Assembly: GCA_035999765.1 (NCBI GenBank)
Contig: CP108521.1
Location: 7,874,001 to 7,938,000 of the forward strand
DNA: 64,000 nucleotides
Direction of reading: 5' to 3'
Source: Streptomyces sp. NBC_01231
GTDB lineage: Bacteria > Actinomycetota > Actinomycetes > Streptomycetales > Streptomycetaceae
A model generated the notes under the pieces. The model searched no databases and was not told the DNA's origin. It saw only the letters and a list, made by a program, of their open reading frames with translations. Position numbers and translations under genes: made by a program. How positions within the stretch are numbered: the stretch's first letter is position 1; each line of letters begins with the position of its first letter. Positions 50,719-63,798 of this stretch are shown here, piece after piece.

Positions 50719-52005
50719 ATGGCGCACGAGGCGCGGAGCGCGGAGGAACCCGGAGGACGCACATCCGACGGCCCCCGCACCGGCCCTCCCGACGGCCGGC
50801 AACCCCTGTGGCGGCAACGGGACTTCGGCATCTTCTGGGCCGCGCAGACCCTTTCCGTCCTCGGCGACTCCTTCGCCCTGATCGCACTGCCCCTGCTGGT
50901 GCTCCAGGCCACCGGCTCACTCGCCCGGATGGGCCTGCTCACGGCGGTCGGCGGGGCGGCCTCCGTGCTGGCGGCCGTGTTCGCCGGCACCGTGGTGGAC
51001 CGCGTCGACCGCCGTCGGCTGCTCATCGCCTGCGACCTGGTGCGCCTGGTGCTGTACGGCGTTATCCCGCTGGTGTGGCTGTTCGGGCCGCAGGTCTGGC
51101 TGCTCTACGTGGTCCTGCCGCTGTGCGAGGCCGTCGGCATGCTGTTCGCCGTCGGCTATGTCACCGTCGTCCGCGGTTTGGTCGGCACCGGACAGCTCAC
51201 GGAGGCCAACGGCCGGCTCAACGCGACCGCCGCGGCGGCCGGCGTCCTCGGACCGGTGGGCGCGGGAGTGGTGGCCTCCTGGACCGGTCCGGCCGCCGCC
51301 GTGGGAGTGGACGCGGCCAGCTTCGGCGTCTCGGCGGCCTGCATGCTCTTCGTACGGTTCGCCGCGCGCTCCGGCGACGACGGCACTCCGACGCGGCGGG
51401 CGACCCTGTGGCAGGACCTGCGCGTCGGGATGGCCTTCCTCCGCGGCCATCCGGTGCTGCGCTCGCTCACCGCCCTGCTGTTCGTCTTCAGCTTCCTCAC
51501 CCTCGGCCTGAACGACCTGGTCATCTACCACCTCAAGCACGACCTCGGCCACGACGACGGCACGGTCGGCACCGTCATGGCCGTCGGCGCCCTCGGCACC
51601 ATCACCGGCGCCCTGCTGGTCGCCCGGATCCGCCGCCGGCTCGGCTTCGGTCCGACGTGGACCGGCGCGGTCGCGGTGTGCGGGCTAGCCTTCGCCGGCC
51701 TGGGCTGGGCCCGGGACGTACCCGTCGTCGCGGGCCTGAGTGCGACCTTCCTCGCCTGCGTCGGCATCGCGGGCACCTGCTCGATGTCCCTGCGCCAGGA
51801 AGTGACGCCGGAACCACTCCTGGGCCGTGTCACCTCGGCCTTCTGGACCCTCCAGTACGCCGCTGCCCCGATCGGTGCGGCCGTCCTGACCTGGGCGGCG
51901 GACCGGCAGGGCACGACCCCGGTCGGCCTGGTCGCGGGCGGCTGCTGCGTACTGATCGCGGTGGCCGCCCTGTTCACGCCGATCCGGCGGTCGGAACCCA
52001 GCTGA
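50719..52005 (+). CDS. MFS transporter
   Basis: A 428-residue twelve-helix transporter, started at ATG 50719 behind GGGGAGG. WRQRDFGIFWAAQTLSVLGDSF, then VDRVDRRRLLIACDLVRLVLYG (the DxxxRRR loop between TM2 and TM3), and ILTWAADR-like C-terminal segments place it in the macrolide-efflux-like MFS_3 group. It probably exports a drug or metabolite. Divergent from the metalloprotease and convergent with the ABC-2 operon. Confidence 0.88.
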   Translation: MAHEARSAEEPGGRTSDGPRTGPPDGRQPLWRQRDFGIFWAAQTLSVLGDSFALIALPLLVLQATGSLARMGLLTAVGGAASVLAAVFAGTVVDRVDRRRLLIACDLVRLVLYGVIPLVWLFGPQVWLLYVVLPLCEAVGMLFAVGYVTVVRGLVGTGQLTEANGRLNATAAAAGVLGPVGAGVVASWTGPAAAVGVDAASFGVSAACMLFVRFAARSGDDGTPTRRATLWQDLRVGMAFLRGHPVLRSLTALLFVFSFLTLGLNDLVIYHLKHDLGHDDGTVGTVMAVGALGTITGALLVARIRRRLGFGPTWTGAVAVCGLAFAGLGWARDVPVVAGLSATFLACVGIAGTCSMSLRQEVTPEPLLGRVTSAFWTLQYAAAPIGAAVLTWAADRQGTTPVGLVAGGCCVLIAVAALFTPIRRSEPS

Positions 52006-52015
52006 GGCGCGCTCG

Positions 52016-52810
52016 TCAGCCGTTCACGCCCGCGTAGTGCGCGAGGCTCCGCCGCCACAGCAGCCGCGCTGCCAGGTACGCCAGCACGCCCAGCAGCGGG
52101 GAGGCCCCAGCCAGCCAGTACGGGACGCCGGTGTCGTGGCCGGTGAGGACGGCGGCCGGGAAGTACGCGACGAACGCCAGCGGAAGACCGAACGTCAAGA
52201 AGCCGCCGACCGCTTTCGGCAGCACGTTCAGGGGATAGCTGCCGAAGGTGCCGAGGAGTTCCTCCAGCCAGCGGCCCCAGTAGTCGGCTGCCGGAAACCG
52301 GAGGGAGGCGCAGGCCACCACCGTGAACAGGGCCGCCTCCAGGAGCATGCCGCCGAGGATCGCGGCGATGAGGTACCAGGTCCGGCCGGCCGTCCAGTCC
52401 AGGTCGCTGCGGCTGAGCGCGCCCGCCATCAGGCCGACCGCGACGGTCAGGTCACCGATCGCGTTGGTGGGGAAGTACGAGAGCTGGACCTGGCGGTGCA
52501 CCGGCATGGGACGGGTGAGATAGACGTCGATGCGGCCTTCCTGGATCTGCCGGCCGATGCCGTGCATCCGGCCCAGCACCAGCACGAACAACCCGTGCGC
52601 GAGCATCCGCGTCGCCGGGATCAGCAGCACCTCGGAGCTGTTCCAGCCGCCCATGCCGGTGAACCGGGTCAGCAGTACCGTCGCGAAGACGATCACGGAG
52701 ACCTGCCAGATCGCGCCGATCGCGATCATCAGCAGGAACTCGGTGCGGTACTCCAGCTGGGCACGGAAGTTGAGACGCGTCACGCGCCACGCGATCCGGA
52801 CGGCGTTCAT
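52016..52810 (-). CDS. ABC-2 family transporter permease
   Basis: The 264-residue membrane protein starts at ATG 52810. Six hydrophobic segments; LNFRAQLEYRTEFLLMIAIG, GRMHGIGRQIQEGRIDVYLTRPMPVHRQV (the conserved amphipathic loop of this DUF990-type family) and YPLNVLPKAVGGFLTFGLPLAFVAYFPA. It follows the sister permease by 5 bases and forms its export channel with the shared ATPase. Confidence 0.88.
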   Translation of the reverse strand: MNAVRIAWRVTRLNFRAQLEYRTEFLLMIAIGAIWQVSVIVFATVLLTRFTGMGGWNSSEVLLIPATRMLAHGLFVLVLGRMHGIGRQIQEGRIDVYLTRPMPVHRQVQLSYFPTNAIGDLTVAVGLMAGALSRSDLDWTAGRTWYLIAAILGGMLLEAALFTVVACASLRFPAADYWGRWLEELLGTFGSYPLNVLPKAVGGFLTFGLPLAFVAYFPAAVLTGHDTGVPYWLAGASPLLGVLAYLAARLLWRRSLAHYAGVNG

Positions 52811-52815
52811 ACGCC

Positions 52816-53622
52816 TCAGCCTCCCTGGGACATGACACGACGGGCGGCGCGGTGCCACAGGAACCGGGTGAACAGGGCGAGCAGCACGACCCAGGCGGCC
52901 TGGATCGCCAGCTCGCCTGCCGCGTCCGACAGCGGGATGCGGCCGATGTACAGCGACAGCGGCACGCTCAGCGTCGCCTGGAAGGGCAGGAACGCGCTCA
53001 TGGTCACGAACCAGTCCGGGAAGAACCACAGCGGCGCGTACACCCCGGACAGCAGGTTCTGCGCGAAGATCAGGATGAGCATCGCGGCGCTGTTGCGCAC
53101 CGTCCAGAAACACAGCTGGTCCAGGACGAGCATCACGTAATAGAGCACCAACTGGCCGAGCAGCAGGCTGAGCGCGAACACCCCCGCCACCGCGGCCGAC
53201 CCCGGTGGCTCGACCACGTCGGCCGCGAGGCACACCGCGTATCCGCCCAGCGCCCACGCGAACCCGTACACCTGCTCCCCGAGGGCGCGCAGGGCGTAGT
53301 AGCGCTGCGGCGGCAGCGGGCGCAGATACCAGTAGATGATCGTGCCGAAGTGCATGTGCTGAAGCACCGTGTCCCGGCCCGCGTACTGGTCCAACTCCCT
53401 GAGCCGGGAGGCGAGTACGGCCAGTACGGCGTACGTGACCGCCTGGTCGCGGTCGAGTCCGGCGGTGGTGCCGGTGTGCGCGTACAGGCCGTGCCACAGG
53501 GATGCCACCAGCACCACCTGCACGGTCAGCCGGAGCAGCACGGCGGTCATCCGGGGCGGGGCGTGCAGTTCGCCGAGCGGGGTGACGCGGGCGGTGCGCC
53601 AGGCGTGGAGTGCGGCCATCAC
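52816..53622 (-). CDS. ABC-2 family transporter permease
   Basis: A 268-residue permease of the same family: AVLASRLRELDQYAGRDTVL, GTIIYWYLRPLPPQRYYALR loop, and MLILIFAQNLLSGVYAPLWF. It overlaps the ATPase stop by 4 bases. Heterodimer partner of the downstream permease. Confidence 0.88.
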   Translation of the reverse strand: MMAALHAWRTARVTPLGELHAPPRMTAVLLRLTVQVVLVASLWHGLYAHTGTTAGLDRDQAVTYAVLAVLASRLRELDQYAGRDTVLQHMHFGTIIYWYLRPLPPQRYYALRALGEQVYGFAWALGGYAVCLAADVVEPPGSAAVAGVFALSLLLGQLVLYYVMLVLDQLCFWTVRNSAAMLILIFAQNLLSGVYAPLWFFPDWFVTMSAFLPFQATLSVPLSLYIGRIPLSDAAGELAIQAAWVVLLALFTRFLWHRAARRVMSQGG

Positions 53623-54614
53623 ACCGCCCCCGCGTGGGCGTAGGCGGTCCGCATCACGTCCTCGAGGTCCGCCTCGTCGATGGCTATGCCGGTCACCTCG
53701 TACCGCTCGATGACCGCTTTGAGCGCCTGGTGCACGGAGGGTGCGTCGGGTCCGTCCGGACCGAACACGACCTGCGGCCCCTCGTGTCCCAGCACCGCGA
53801 TCCCCGGCAGCGGTACGACCTCGGTGTGCGCGTCGGCGAGGGTCGCCCGCACCTGCCAGGTCGAGCCGAACGTGCGGCGGATCTCGTCGAGGCTGCCGTC
53901 CAGCACGAGCCGGCCGTGGTTGATCAGGATGACCCGTCCGGCGAGCCGCTCGACCTCGGTCATGTCGTGCGTGGTCAACAGGACGGTGCGGCCGCGCTGC
54001 TCGACCTGGTGCCGCAGGAACTCCCGTACCTGCTCCTTGACCACCACATCCATGCCGATGGTCGGTTCGTCGAGGAAGACGACCTGCGGGTCGTGCAGCA
54101 GGGCGGCGGCGAGGTCACTGCGGACACGCTGGCCGAGGGAGAGGTGACGTACCCGGGTGTCCCAGAACGACGACAGGTCGAGCAGGTCGTCGAACTCCTT
54201 GAGACGGGCCGCGTGTTCGGCCTTCGGCACCTCGTAGATGTCCCTGAGGATCGCGAACGACTCGCGCACCGGAAGGTCCCACCACAGCTGCGTGCGCTGC
54301 CCGAACACGGCCCCGATGTTGCGGGCGTTGCGCTCGCGCTCCCGGTACGGCACCAGGCCCGCCACCTTCGCCTCGCCGGAGCTGGGCGTGAGGATGCCGG
54401 TGAGCATCTTGATGGTGGTCGACTTGCCGGCGCCGTTCGGGCCGAGCAGGGCGAGGAGTTCGCCGGGGGAGACGTCGAAGGTGATGTCGGAGACGGCGTG
54501 CTTGGCCACCCGCTCCGGGTTGACCAGGGACCGCAGCGTGCCCGTGAAGCCGGGGCGGCGGACGCTGGTGTGGAAGACGCGGGACAGGCCACGGACCTCG
54601 ATGCTTCCGCTCAC
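53619..54614 (-). CDS. ABC exporter ATP-binding protein
   Basis: A 331-residue ATPase: Walker A LLGPNGAGKSTT, Q-loop GAVFGQRTQLWWDLP, signature HLSLGQRVRSDLAAALL, Walker B VVFLDEPTIGMD and switch LLTTHDMTEVERLA. The region after about 235 is the C-terminal extension of DrrA/NatA-type exporters. First gene of a three-gene operon with two ABC-2 permeases. Substrate unknown; multidrug or lipid export are typical. Confidence 0.92.
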   Translation of the reverse strand: MSGSIEVRGLSRVFHTSVRRPGFTGTLRSLVNPERVAKHAVSDITFDVSPGELLALLGPNGAGKSTTIKMLTGILTPSSGEAKVAGLVPYRERERNARNIGAVFGQRTQLWWDLPVRESFAILRDIYEVPKAEHAARLKEFDDLLDLSSFWDTRVRHLSLGQRVRSDLAAALLHDPQVVFLDEPTIGMDVVVKEQVREFLRHQVEQRGRTVLLTTHDMTEVERLAGRVILINHGRLVLDGSLDEIRRTFGSTWQVRATLADAHTEVVPLPGIAVLGHEGPQVVFGPDGPDAPSVHQALKAVIERYEVTGIAIDEADLEDVMRTAYAHAGAV

Positions 54615-54644
54615 GCTGTGGCTCCTCTGCTGTGAGCATGAGTT

Positions 54645-54677
54645 GCGGCCGGTCGGCTTGGAGGGCCGACCGGCCGC
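54645..54677 (-). terminator. Strong hairpin between the GH2 gene and the exporter operon
   Basis: Perfect 13-base stem (54645-54657 with 54665-54677), 7-base loop, 70 bases beyond the GH2 stop on the transcribed strand. Confidence 0.8.
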
Positions 54678-54747
54678 GGGGGCACATCATGACCGTTGCA
54701 GAATGTCGATCAATCGGTCAATGGATTTATGGATCAACGAGTTGGAC

Positions 54748-57633
<2,886 letters not shown>

Positions 57634-58527
57634 TCAGCCCTTGATGCCGGTCTGTGCGATCCCCTGCACCAGCCAGCGCTGGAGGAAGAGGAAGACGAGC
57701 AGCAGGGGCAGGATGGAAATGGCTGTGGCCATGAAGATCGTGTGGAAGACGACCGTCTGGTTGGTCATGTAGTTGGAGAGCGCGACCTGGACGGTCCACG
57801 CGTCCGGGCTCTGGCCGATGACCAGCGGCCAGAGGAAGGAGTTCCAGCCGTTGATGAAGGTGATGGTGGCGATCGCCGCGAAGAAGTTCAACGAGTTGGG
57901 CACCACGACGCGCCAGTACGCGCCCCAGTAACCGAGCCCGTCCACACGCGCCGCCTCCTCCAGTTCCTTCGGGAACCCCAGGAAGTACTGCCGGAACAGA
58001 AAGCAGGTGAAACCACTGAACAGCGCCGGAACGATGAGACCACGATAAGTGTCCACCCAGCCGAGCGAGGAGACCAGGACGAAGCTGGGGACGAACGTCA
58101 CAGCGGTCGGGACCATCAGGGTGCCCAGGACGGCGTAGAAGACCTTGTTGGCGTGCTTGTACGGGATACGGGCCAGGCCGTATCCGGCGAGCGAGCACAC
58201 GAACAGGACGCCGACGGTGTGCAGGGTGGCCACGACCGTGGAGTTCCACAGCGACCGCCCGAAGGGGACCGTCGGGTCGTTGAACAGTTCGGTGAAGTTG
58301 CCCCACTGCAGGTTCGTGGGGAAGAACTTCCAGTTCTCTCCGGTGATCTCGGGATCGGTGGAGAGGGCGTTGCGGATCAGCAGGTAGAACGGGACCAGGA
58401 AGAGAAGGGCGGCGACACCGGTGGCGATGTAGAGGCCGGTGGAGCCCATCACGCCGCCACCGCGCCTGGTGCGCCGGGGCTTGGCCGACGGCTGGGCGGT
58501 CTTGTGTATGTCGGGCATGGTGGTCAC
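57634..58527 (-). CDS. Carbohydrate ABC transporter permease (MalG type)
   Basis: A 297-residue permease if started at GTG 58527 in a GTGA overlap with the previous stop; ATG 58518 is three codons in. EAA loop ELEEAARVDGLGYWGAYWRV and C-terminus GIAQTGIKG are typical. Second channel subunit of the galactoside importer. Confidence 0.9.
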   Translation of the reverse strand: MTTMPDIHKTAQPSAKPRRTRRGGGVMGSTGLYIATGVAALLFLVPFYLLIRNALSTDPEITGENWKFFPTNLQWGNFTELFNDPTVPFGRSLWNSTVVATLHTVGVLFVCSLAGYGLARIPYKHANKVFYAVLGTLMVPTAVTFVPSFVLVSSLGWVDTYRGLIVPALFSGFTCFLFRQYFLGFPKELEEAARVDGLGYWGAYWRVVVPNSLNFFAAIATITFINGWNSFLWPLVIGQSPDAWTVQVALSNYMTNQTVVFHTIFMATAISILPLLLVFLFLQRWLVQGIAQTGIKG

Positions 58528-59489
58528 TTGGACTCGTCCCCCCTTCCGAAGCCCATGAGCTTGCCCTGGAACAGGGTCACCAGGCAGATGAGTACGGTCA
58601 GGATGACCGCGCCCGCGCTGCCCGCGCCGTAGTCCTGGTTCTCGCCGAGGGCCTTGTAGTACAGCTCCACCAGCGGCGGACGGCCCCACGTGGTCTTCTG
58701 CAGCAGGTTGAAGAACTCGTCGAAGGCCTGGTAGGCGGCGATGAGCAGCAGCAGGACCACGGCCGTCGAGGTGGCCCGCAGCTGGGGCAGGGTGATGTAC
58801 CGGAAGGTCTGCCAGCCGGGCTTGGCGCCGTCGAGGGCGGCGGCCTCGTACAGCTCGCCCGGGATGTTCTGCAGCGCGGCCAGGAACAGGATCATGTAGA
58901 AGCCGGACTGCAGCCACAGGCGTGCGGAGACGATGACCAGCCAGTACCACGGCGGATTGGGGTCGGCGAGCCAGGCGATGTTCTCGACCCCGAACCAGCC
59001 GAGGACCGTGTTCATCAGACCGAAGCGGACCCCGCTGAAGATGGACATCTTCCAGATCAGCGCCGCGGCGACATAGCTGCACGCGGTCGGCAGGAAGAAC
59101 ACCGACCGGAAGAACGCCCGCATGAACCTGAGCCGGTTCACCGCCAGGGCGAGGCCGAGGGACATCGCCCAGGTGGTGGGCACGATGAACGCGGCGAAGA
59201 CGGTGAAGGTGCCGAGCGAGCCGACGAAGTCGTCGTTCGTCAGCATGTACACGTAGTTGTCGAAGCCGATGAACTTCTCCGGGGTGACCGTGAAACGGGC
59301 CTCGAAGAAGCTGAGCCAGATGCTCCAGAGGATCGGTACGTAGACGAAGATCGCCAGACCGATGAGGAACGGCCCCGTGAAGAGCCAGAAGTTGAAGGTG
59401 GGGCTGCCTCGCAGCCCCCGCCGCGGCTTGGCCGGGGTGGCCTTGGCCGGGGCGGGGCTCGCGAGGTCGAGTTTGGTGGTCGTCGACAT
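58524..59489 (-). CDS. Carbohydrate ABC transporter permease (MalF type)
   Basis: A 321-residue permease: FNFWLFTGPFLIGLAIFVYV helix, RFMRAFFRSVFFLPTACSYV and EAA loop ELYEAAALDGAKPGWQTFRY. It is 20 bases after the binding-protein gene and coupled to the MalG subunit. Confidence 0.9.
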   Translation of the reverse strand: MSTTTKLDLASPAPAKATPAKPRRGLRGSPTFNFWLFTGPFLIGLAIFVYVPILWSIWLSFFEARFTVTPEKFIGFDNYVYMLTNDDFVGSLGTFTVFAAFIVPTTWAMSLGLALAVNRLRFMRAFFRSVFFLPTACSYVAAALIWKMSIFSGVRFGLMNTVLGWFGVENIAWLADPNPPWYWLVIVSARLWLQSGFYMILFLAALQNIPGELYEAAALDGAKPGWQTFRYITLPQLRATSTAVVLLLLIAAYQAFDEFFNLLQKTTWGRPPLVELYYKALGENQDYGAGSAGAVILTVLICLVTLFQGKLMGFGRGDESK

Positions 59490-59509
59490 GTCGCTGTCCG
59501 TCCGTCGGT

Positions 59510-60775
59510 CTATCCGAAGAGCTTCTTGAGCTCGCGGTTGACCGCCTTGTCGGCCTTGTCGAGGGAGGCCTCCGGGTCACCGTCCTTGCGGACGGAGTTG
59601 GCGAAGACGTCCTCCAGCGCGGTGATCATGGCCTGGGTCCAGCCGATGTTGTCGAAGTGGCCGAACTCGTTGAAGAGCTTGACGCCCTCGGCCGGCAGCC
59701 CGGACTTCAGCTTGGTGGCGGTCTGGGCGATCGAGGTGCGTGGCGGGATGTGGAAGCCGAAGGAGGTGGCCCACTCCTCCTGGTACTTCTTCTGGTCGAT
59801 CCACAGCCACTTCACGAACTCCTTGGCCGCGTCGACGTTCTTGCTCTTGGCGTTGACGAACATCGACCAGCCGCCGTTGTAGACCGACTGCTTGCCGGAG
59901 TCGATCGTCTTCGGGAACGGGAAGACGCCGATGTCGTCGCCGAGGGTCTGCTGGAACTGCGGCATCGCCCACATACCGCAGAACTGCATGGCACACAGTC
60001 CCTGGTTCAGGGCGGAGGGGTCCCAGTAGTCCGTCGGGGCGTCGAGGAGGAGGTCGCCGCTCTTGAACAGCCGGCGCATCTTCTTCAGGCCCTCGATGAC
60101 ACCGGGGGTGTGGTAGGCGATCTGGTTCTTGTCGTCGAGCGTGTCGGCGCCCGCCGACCAGATCATCGGGTTGACGATCGCGTGCAGGTCGTTGCCGAGG
60201 TAGAGGCCCTTGACCTTGCTCGTGGTGAGCTTGGCGGCGGCCTCGATCAGCTCGTCGAGCGTCTGCGGTACCTCGACGCCGGCCTTCTCGAAGAGCGACG
60301 GCCGGTAGAAGAAGAACTGCGGGTCGTCGATCATGCGGACGCCGTATATCTTCCCGTCGACCGTGTGCGACTCGATGTCGGCCGGGTTGAAGTCGTCCTT
60401 GACCGGGCTGATGATGTCGGTCAGGTCCGCGACCTGGCCGCTCTTGACCATCTGTATCTGCGGGTGGAACTCGAAGAGGTCGGGCGCGCTCTTGGTGAGC
60501 AGGGTGGCGAAGAGCTTGCTCTCGAAGTCGGAGCTGGTGATCCACTGCGTGGTCACGTTGGCCTTGTCGTAGGCCTTCGCGTACTTCTTGATGGCCTGCT
60601 CGGTGCCCGCCTCGCCGTACGCGTGGAAGAACTGCGTCAGATTGACGCCCGAACCGGATCCGCCGCCGCGGCCGTTGTTTCCGCCGCACGCGGCCAGCCC
60701 GCCCGCGGCGGTCAGACCCAGGGCGGCCCGCAGAACGGTTCGGCGGTCCCAGCTGTTGTTGCTCAATGCCGACAT
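59510..60775 (-). CDS. Sugar ABC transporter substrate-binding lipoprotein
   Basis: A 421-residue protein with twin-arginine-like leader DRRTVLRAALGLTAAGG and lipobox LAAC (Cys30). Mature start NLTQFFHAYGEAGTEQAIKKY; also SAPDLFEFHPQIQMVKSG and YGVRMIDDPQFFFYRPSLF, CUT1 type. It heads the operon with permeases and GH2, so the cargo is probably a beta-galactoside. A promoter with 17-base spacing lies upstream (60854-60882) whose -35 area matches that of the ROK gene. Confidence 0.9.
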   Translation of the reverse strand: MSALSNNSWDRRTVLRAALGLTAAGGLAACGGNNGRGGGSGSGVNLTQFFHAYGEAGTEQAIKKYAKAYDKANVTTQWITSSDFESKLFATLLTKSAPDLFEFHPQIQMVKSGQVADLTDIISPVKDDFNPADIESHTVDGKIYGVRMIDDPQFFFYRPSLFEKAGVEVPQTLDELIEAAAKLTTSKVKGLYLGNDLHAIVNPMIWSAGADTLDDKNQIAYHTPGVIEGLKKMRRLFKSGDLLLDAPTDYWDPSALNQGLCAMQFCGMWAMPQFQQTLGDDIGVFPFPKTIDSGKQSVYNGGWSMFVNAKSKNVDAAKEFVKWLWIDQKKYQEEWATSFGFHIPPRTSIAQTATKLKSGLPAEGVKLFNEFGHFDNIGWTQAMITALEDVFANSVRKDGDPEASLDKADKAVNRELKKLFG

Positions 60776-60853
60776 GGTGACGTCCTTGTCTCGAGTTCGG
60801 CTGCGGCTCTGTCGCTCAGCGTGAAATGGCTCAAAGAGTGGTGCGGTGGCGGG

Positions 60854-60890
60854 ACGCTAGCCTTCGGCTAAGGCTTCGGCAAGGGGTTGG
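60854..60890 (-). promoter_or_regulatory. Promoter of the galactoside importer operon with shared -35 motif
   Basis: Minus strand TTGCCG (60877-60882), 17 bases, TAGCGT (60854-60859). The 16-base stretch 60875-60890 is 14/16 identical to 62295-62310 upstream of the ROK gene. Confidence 0.6.
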
Positions 60891-60921
60891 ACGAAGTCTG
60901 TTCGAAGCGTTGCGTGATGTT

Positions 60922-60931
60922 CGGTATACCG
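60922..60931. promoter_or_regulatory. CGGTATACCG palindrome
   Basis: A perfect 10-base palindrome between the ROK stop and the importer promoter; possible second operator. Confidence 0.4.
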
Positions 60932-60968
60932 GACGTCACGGGTGGCGGGCCGCCGTGGGGAGTTCAGG

Positions 60969-62261
60969 TCAAGAAGGCCGTGCGGTGCGGCTCCGCGCGG
61001 CCGCGGGGCGTTTCGGGGAGCGCTGGCTCACCGACTGGAGCGCACCTTCGAGCGCGAAGGTCGCGGCGCCCAGGCAGGCCGGGTCCGAGGGGATGGGGGA
61101 GAGGACGATCTCGGTGGCGGCCATCGGCCGCGGCAGCGCGTGCCGGGCCACGGCCTCGCGCACCTCGGCGACCAGGGGTTCGCCGAGTGCGGCCGCGACC
61201 CAGCTGCTGAGCACGACCACCTCCGGGTTGAACACGTTGACCAGGTCGGCGATGCCCGCGCCCAGGTAACGGGCGGTGTCCCGAACCACCTCGATCGCCA
61301 CCGGGTCGTGCTCGGCCATCCCCCGGGCCAGCGCGGCGACGGTGGCCGTCTGGTCCTCGGGGTGCAGCAGCGCGCTGTCCGGGCTGCGCTCCCGCAGGTT
61401 CAGCATGATGCCGGGCGCGCCGACGTACGTCTCCACGCAGCCGTGGTTGCCGCAGCGGCAGGGGCGTCCGTCCAGGACGATCGTGGTGTGGCCCCACTCG
61501 CCGGCGCTGTTGCTCACGCCCCGGTGGAGCCCGCCGCCCAGCACCAGCCCGGCCCCCACCCCGGTCCCGAGGTTCACCACCACGGCGTTCCCGCGCCCGC
61601 GCGCGGCCCCGAACCACAGCTCGGCCACCGCGCAGGCGCGCAGCGGATTGTCCAGGTAGAGGGGGTAGGCGATGTACTCGGTGAGTAGGTCGAGCAGCGG
61701 CACGTCGTGCCAGTCCCAGTTGGGCGCGTACTCCGAGATGCCGGTGGCCCGGTCCACCTGACCCGGCACGCTCACCCCGACGCCGAGCACCCGGGCGCCC
61801 TCGATCCCGGCCTGCGCGACCACCGAGCCGACGGCGGCGACGACATGGCCGACCACCTGCTCGGGGCGGCTCTCGCCGGGGCGCACGTCCTCGTCGGCGC
61901 GGGCCAGGACGTTCAGCCCGAGGTCGAACAGCTCGACATGGACATACGTCTCCGCGATATCGACGCCGATCAGCGCTCCGCCCGACGCGTTGACGGCGAC
62001 CAGGCCGCGGGGCCGGCCGCCCGCCGAGTCCTCGAACCCGACCTCCGTGATCATCCGGAGGTCGAGCAGCTCGCCGACGAGTGTGGCGACCGTCGCGAGG
62101 CTCAGGCCGGTGGCGGCCGCCAGCTCCTGCCGGGAGGTGGGCGACGCGGCGATGATCTGGCGCAGCACCTCGTAGCGGTTCGCCGTGCGGATGTCACGTG
62201 ATGTGCGCTTCACCGGTGTTGCCCCCATCCGCTCCAGGCCAGGCCGGGACGGCATCTGCAC
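60969..62261 (-). CDS. ROK-family transcriptional regulator
   Basis: About 430 residues. An N-terminal winged helix (TSRDIRTANRYEVLRQIIAA, SPTSRQELAAATGLSLATVA) is followed by the ROK sugar-kinase-like domain: ALIGVDIAETYVHVELFD, GVGVSVPGQVDRATG, VVVNLGTGVGAGLVLGGGLH and the zinc motif CRCGNHGCVETYVGA. Starts at GTG 62261, ATG 62255 or ATG 62228 (behind GGAG) are possible. It should repress the galactoside importer operon upstream of which a matching site occurs, and itself, released by a sugar. Confidence 0.9.
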   Translation of the reverse strand: MQMPSRPGLERMGATPVKRTSRDIRTANRYEVLRQIIAASPTSRQELAAATGLSLATVATLVGELLDLRMITEVGFEDSAGGRPRGLVAVNASGGALIGVDIAETYVHVELFDLGLNVLARADEDVRPGESRPEQVVGHVVAAVGSVVAQAGIEGARVLGVGVSVPGQVDRATGISEYAPNWDWHDVPLLDLLTEYIAYPLYLDNPLRACAVAELWFGAARGRGNAVVVNLGTGVGAGLVLGGGLHRGVSNSAGEWGHTTIVLDGRPCRCGNHGCVETYVGAPGIMLNLRERSPDSALLHPEDQTATVAALARGMAEHDPVAIEVVRDTARYLGAGIADLVNVFNPEVVVLSSWVAAALGEPLVAEVREAVARHALPRPMAATEIVLSPIPSDPACLGAATFALEGALQSVSQRSPKRPAAARSRTARPS

Positions 62262-62273
62262 CGGCGCGGCGCA

Positions 62274-62310
62274 AGGCTATGGGCTGCTGTGCCTTTCGAC
62301 AAGGGGTTAG
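62274..62310 (-). promoter_or_regulatory. ROK promoter with shared -35 motif
   Basis: Minus strand TTGTCG (62297-62302), 17 bases, TAGCCT (62274-62279). The region 62295-62310 matches the importer promoter 14/16, suggesting a common ROK operator. Confidence 0.6.
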
Positions 62311-62318
62311 GAAAGGGG

Positions 62319-62328
62319 CTTTATAAAG
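62319..62328. promoter_or_regulatory. CTTTATAAAG palindrome
   Basis: A perfect AT-rich 10-base palindrome right after the alditol oxidase stop (62329) and before the ROK promoter. Confidence 0.4.
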
Positions 62329-63663
<1,335 letters not shown>

Positions 63664-63670
63664 TCAGGGG

Positions 63671-63697
63671 TGGCGCCCCCGCGGTCCGGGGGCGCCA
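63671..63697. terminator. Perfect hairpin in a divergent intergenic region
   Basis: 11-base stem (63671-63681 with 63687-63697) with 5-base loop, about 100 bases before both flanking starts. A terminator is unexpected in this position; it may be an insulator or a leader structure. Confidence 0.5.
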
Positions 63698-63798
63698 TGA
63701 AGGGGAGATGGCCCGGCGCGAGGGGCCCCGGCACCGGCGATGTCCGAGCGAGGGCATACCGTGAGGAGTCGTACGTCCGATCCGGGAGGAGACACAGG

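Noticed and set aside
52811..53497. Extended start for the ABC-2 permease frame to 53497
   Set aside because: The extra residues are antisense-like shadow of the partner permease; the true start is ATG 52810.
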